Below are positions 59,984 through 64,000 of a DNA stretch of 64,000 nt, piece after piece. The position numbers were made by a program, and so were the translations under genes. Location: the NCBI GenBank assembly GCA_964058845.1, contig CAXKVR010000950.1, forward strand, positions 1 to 64,000, read 5' to 3'. The notes beneath the pieces were generated by a model that did no database searches, had not been told where the DNA came from, and saw only the letters and a list, made by a program, of their open reading frames with translations. This DNA is from Carex sylvatica (Eukaryota; Streptophyta; Magnoliopsida; Poales; Cyperaceae). The stretch's first letter is position 1; each line of letters opens with the position of its first letter.

Positions 59984-62028
59984 GAATTTTTTTCGCAAAC
60001 TATAATTAATAAATGAAAAATTACGATACCAATATGATTACTTTTTTTTTTAAAAACCATAAGGACCGGACGGTCCGTTCGGTCTCCAATTTTTTTTTTC
60101 TCCAAACCGAACGGACCGTTCGGTCCCCTTTTTTTTTTTTTTTTTTCTTCAGACTCTATGGACCGTTCGATCTCTCCCTCTTTTCTTTGTAAATAAATTA
60201 CATTTATTGCAACTCCGCAAACCAAGACATTTGCCCATATTGACTTGCATGGACTCACGCTCTTTTCAATGTTACTTTTATTTTTTCATTGTATGTGAAT
60301 CAAATTAATCTATTTGTCGTCATCTTAATTATCATGGTGCTTGTCCAATCAAAGATGCAACTAAACCAAACAAAAGATCTCTAATACAACTGATATGTGC
60401 AATCTAGCTAGTTAAGGGTCTTAGTGTCTTACCAAATTTACCATGCATCTTGAGAATAGCGTTGATAATTTAATTATGCAAAGTTGTAGCATCATCACAT
60501 CACCGTATAAAATTATAGAATCCATTTTTTACTTCCCACATAATAGGTCATGTTCTTATTTATTAACTATTGATATACATTAATTAAGTAAATTTATATA
60601 ATAATTAACTACTATATAAATGCATATATTACTACATAAATTATTTTTTTATACTACAATTCCAACATAAACTATTTATACAACTAAAAAAATACACATA
60701 AACTACTTTTACTACAAAAAGAAAAAATTATACATAAACTATTTATTTATACTACAATTACAAAATAAACCATTTATTTATACTACAATTACAACATAAA
60801 CCATTTATTCTAATTATTTATTCATAATTACGGATTATTTAACAAAAACAAAATAATTAAATACATACCTAACGAAATTGGTAGATCTGAAGCTTTTATT
60901 GTTCTCCTTTCAAAAATAAACAAACATACGTGATTAGAATAAAAATCACACTAATTATGAGATTTTTAAAAAAAATTATATGAAGGAAGAAAGGAGGCGC
61001 AGAGAGAAGGAAGAAGAAAAATGGAGGAAAAGAGCAATGAATGAAGAAGGAAGATGAAGGCCACGGGTTGCATTAAAAAACAAAAAGAAAGGGAGAGACC
61101 GTTCAAAGAAAGGGGGAGACCGAACGGTCCGTCCGGTCCGGTGAAAAAATTAAAAATTGTTGGATTTTCTATGGCAGCTTTCGTGAAAAACAGACAAAAA
61201 ATAGGAAAAATGAAAAAAAGTGGAGACCGGACAGTCCGTCCAGTCTGGAGAAAAAAAAAATGCAAGTCTTCGATGATTAGAAGTTCTCATGATTAAACCA
61301 GTATTATGTTATTTGAAGGTTGCTCCTCATAAAAGCAAATCAAAAGTTTGAGCTATTGTTAAAAAGTTCATATAAACAAGTTAATTACTCTACCATTTGG
61401 TAAATATGAAAAATGGTAGGGACGAGCCGCTAGATCAGTTTTGGTTGAATCAATGAAGGATCTAAGACAACTGTTTGGTGCTACTCTAAAAAAATGTAGA
61501 AAAGTTGGGGTTTTCTGCAAATAAAAAAAACTAGTCGGAGAGCATTATGGGCCTTTCAAATATAGTTTAGAGAATTATGGGCCTTTCAAAAATCGGAGAG
61601 CATTATGAGCATAAAAACATGCTTCTCAATATATGGACAAGAGTTGGAGGTGCTTAATGGGCCTTTCAAAAATCCTTTAAACTCAATCCGTTTGTATTGA
61701 TATATTATTCACTGGGTTTTGCTTGTGAATAGTGGGAAAGATGAACTTTGACTTCTGGGATGTCCTCGAACACAAAATTAATTTAATTTTGATGATTAGA
61801 AGTTCTTATATAGTTTCTGAATTAACAAGTTAAAGTTGAAATTAATACTCACCCAATCACATCCTACTCGGTAAAAAAAAAGTGGAGACCGGACGGTCCG
61901 TCCAGTCTGGAGAAAAAAAAAAAATTGGAGACCGGACGGATCGTCCGGTCCTTATGGTTTTAAAAAAAAAACAATCACATTGGTATCGTAATTTTTCATT
62001 TATTAATTATGGTTTGCGAAAAAAATTC
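59984..62028. mobile_element. GGACCGGACGGTCCG element, copy 2, with about 150-bp terminal inverted repeats
   Basis: A 2045-bp element. Its ends start gaatttttttcgcaaac and remain inverted copies for about 150 bp (59984-60130 and 61873-62028), including ccataaggaccggacggtcc. Interior: the 1.17-kb core shared with copy 1, then the 400-bp segment that is doubled in copy 1. Long inverted repeats suggest a Mutator-like non-autonomous element, but I see no clear 9-bp target duplication. It lies in the presumed first intron of the KNOX gene. Host capture was considered, but no gene-derived sequence is recognised in the core. Confidence 0.85.
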
Positions 62029-63185
62029 GCTAGCGCTGCATATGACATCAATTTGTCGCTTGACTATAAATTCTATTGACTATTTGATTACATCTTTTGA
62101 TTCATCTTATCTATTAAAATATTATTAAAAATATTATAATAATGCTAACAGATTGGTTTGTAATATTATGATCTATTTATCCGTTATTTGAATTACTCAT
62201 TTATTTAACCATTATTTTAAGAATATTTTAATTACTCATTATTGTATATGCCTATTTGAAATTTGTAATAGTATAATTTACTCATTATTTATTCACTAGT
62301 TGCAAATGAATAATTTTAATAGTATAATTTATTTAATCACTTATCTTAATAGTATTTGATTTGCAACTTCCGATATTTTTATAAATACGCATATATAAGT
62401 CTGTATTAAAATTAACATATGCGGTCGCATACCGTATGAAATCCGCATTTAAAAACATTGGCACCCGCATTCACTATAATATGTCTGAATTCACTAAGCG
62501 TTCATTTTCCTAACAATAATAACGGTAATGGTACCCAAACCAAAAAACACTCAATTTATAGAAATTATTTAAAAATACTATAGGCCTTGAGATCTTTATC
62601 ATGTAGAAAAAAGTGAAAAATAAATTCAATTTTCTTCTTTAGTTTAAGTATAGAATATTATGTGGCATTAGTAAAGTAGTAGGAAAAAAAGCTGGTTTCT
62701 TCTATGAATTTTTTTTTTCATGTAATAATATATCCTCGTATTATTTTTATTTATTTTATAATAAAAAATATTTACATAAAGGATAATAAATTAAGACTTC
62801 GAAACTCGTGAACATGTTTATAGTGTCACCGTAATTAATTTATAAAACACATAAGAAAAAAAATGCATTACATCAAACTTTATTCTGTCATTGCGGAGAA
62901 TCTGATTGTTTATTAGTAAATATAAAATTTCTAATTAAATCTCAGGAAACTCTTTTGCCCCAAAATTTTCAGCCCAGCTAACCTCCACTAATATTGAACC
63001 CAAAAAAAAAAATCTCAAATTCCAGAAACTAAGCAAAATAAAATGAGAAATTAACAATTTATGCTAAAGTATTGAAGTTAATATTGAAGGAACTAGAGGA
63101 AGACAAAAATAATATGAAAACGAATTGCAAGTATTGAAGAATATGAATAGAGGATAGAGTAGCTTAAATTAAAATATTAAATAAT
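62029..63185. other. AT-rich, nothing recognised
   Basis: No exon of the KNOX gene and no repeat ends are supported here. Confidence 0.5.
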
Positions 63186-63830
63186 ACTGTGTAAAAGAAT
63201 AATTAAAGTTGTTTGTAAATATCAACCCACTATTGTTTTTAATTGGAGCAAACCATCCATTAGTTATTGTATCATGAACCAAATTTTTACAACTTTTCAG
63301 GCTCCCAATGACGTAGTACGTTAATGGCTTTAAAATGATGAGAAGATATATAAGCAGAAGTGCAATGCTAAATAGATTTATATATAAATAACTATTCAAG
63401 GACATAACACTTAACTGTTATGCTCCATTTTCTTTTAATCTTATTTATATTTTAAATTCTTTAACAATGATATTTCGACATAAATTTGTTGACAAATTTG
63501 TGAGTGCATATGTTTACAAGTCATGCTCAATTCATGCTTTCAGAGAGCTATAAAACGTTTATTTTTTGTTTTTGTTTTTAAAGAACAACAAATATGAATT
63601 CATACAGCCATACAAGGCATATTCACAATAATTTATTCTGAACCCATTGCTGTGCTCAACAGATACACATTTTGAGAAAGCTGTTTTTAATTCATACAGG
63701 GCATGAGTAGTAGAGTCAAAAGAACTGTGTATGTGATTTGCCTTGCATGAATTAAAATTTGCTCTGTGCAATAGCCAATAGGCATTGGTAATAACTCTGT
63801 ATGTGATCTGCCATGAGGGTTTCAAAGTTG
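63186..63830 (-). repeat. Repeat R2, copy 2 (inverted partner of 20268-20840)
   Basis: Reverse complement of the 20.3-20.8 kb repeat, with small indels. Shared features include the truncated motif attggagcaaaccatccatt and ctgtgtatgtgat. This copy lacks the tRNA-like segment bordering copy 1. No coding sequence is recognised. Confidence 0.8.
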
Positions 63831-64000
63831 CTTGTTAATTATATGGAAAGTTTTAGTAGGTATCAAGGGGTACGCAATTGGATTCCTGGAGATTCTTTTC
63901 TGCGTATTTGAAGAGTTGGTTATTGATGCATCAGTGAATGCTGTTTTTAAATTTAAAACATATCCTTCTCTTCAACTTTTTCAATGTCTAACCGTACCTC
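63831..64000. other. Window end, nothing recognised
   Basis: 170 bp without supported features. Confidence 0.4.

Noticed and set aside
59984..62028. 9-bp Mutator target duplication
   Set aside because: The flanks (actaaatag and gctagcgct) agree at only a few positions, so the Mutator assignment rests on long inverted repeats alone.

Overview
The window is nuclear DNA of a flowering plant. It is AT-rich, has GT-AG introns (plus one GC-AG), encodes plant organelle proteins, and is crowded with MITEs, hAT elements and 5'-truncated LINEs. Which plant is uncertain. The N-terminus of the KNOX exon (MEEISHQFG, then a Pro-Trp) reads more like Knotted1 of monocots or early-diverging angiosperms than like eudicot STM, but this is a weak hint.

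Left end (0.8-11 kb): two housekeeping genes lie in tandem on the minus strand. The first is mitochondrial ATP synthase subunit d, five exons at 789-3536. Its first exon carries a 57-bp-spaced duplication and a one-base frameshift. The second is an S-adenosylmethionine carrier of the mitochondrial carrier family, eleven coding exons at 4445-10095. It is intact, about 283 aa, and has one GC-AG intron. Their introns hold a hAT MITE, a Mutator-type MITE, a 227-bp tandem duplication and a SINE tail.

Middle (11-40 kb): mostly gene-poor. It holds long palindromic MITEs of at least two families, duplicated blocks, a minisatellite, a decayed NPF/PTR peptide-nitrate transporter pseudogene (23.1-24.7 kb), a lysine-rich coding remnant (25.9-26.2 kb), a single chloroplast SECA1-like exon (36.0 kb) and a second copy of the hAT MITE (32.3 kb).

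Right (40-64 kb): a roughly 2-kb non-autonomous element with palindromic GGACCGGACGGTCCG-type motifs occurs twice. The first copy (40.2-42.3 kb, resuming at 48.7 kb) is interrupted by a complete 6.42-kb hAT transposon (42266-48685). That transposon has perfect 8-bp target duplications and a two-exon transposase of about 817 aa without internal stops. Further right are a 5'-truncated LINE with a 15-bp target duplication, a 1.37-kb long hairpin, a 171-bp hAT MITE, and the first exon of a class I KNOX homeobox gene (59437-59765). The second copy of the 2-kb element (59984-62028) begins about 220 bp downstream of that exon, inside what would be KNOX intron 1.

The genes do not form one pathway. 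The two intact-looking genes serve organelle energy supply and methyl-donor transport, the KNOX exon belongs to meristem control, and the rest is mobile DNA and its debris. Several otherwise coherent coding regions (ATP synthase d, NPF, KNOX) differ from an open frame by single-base indels. Some of these could be consensus errors rather than real lesions.
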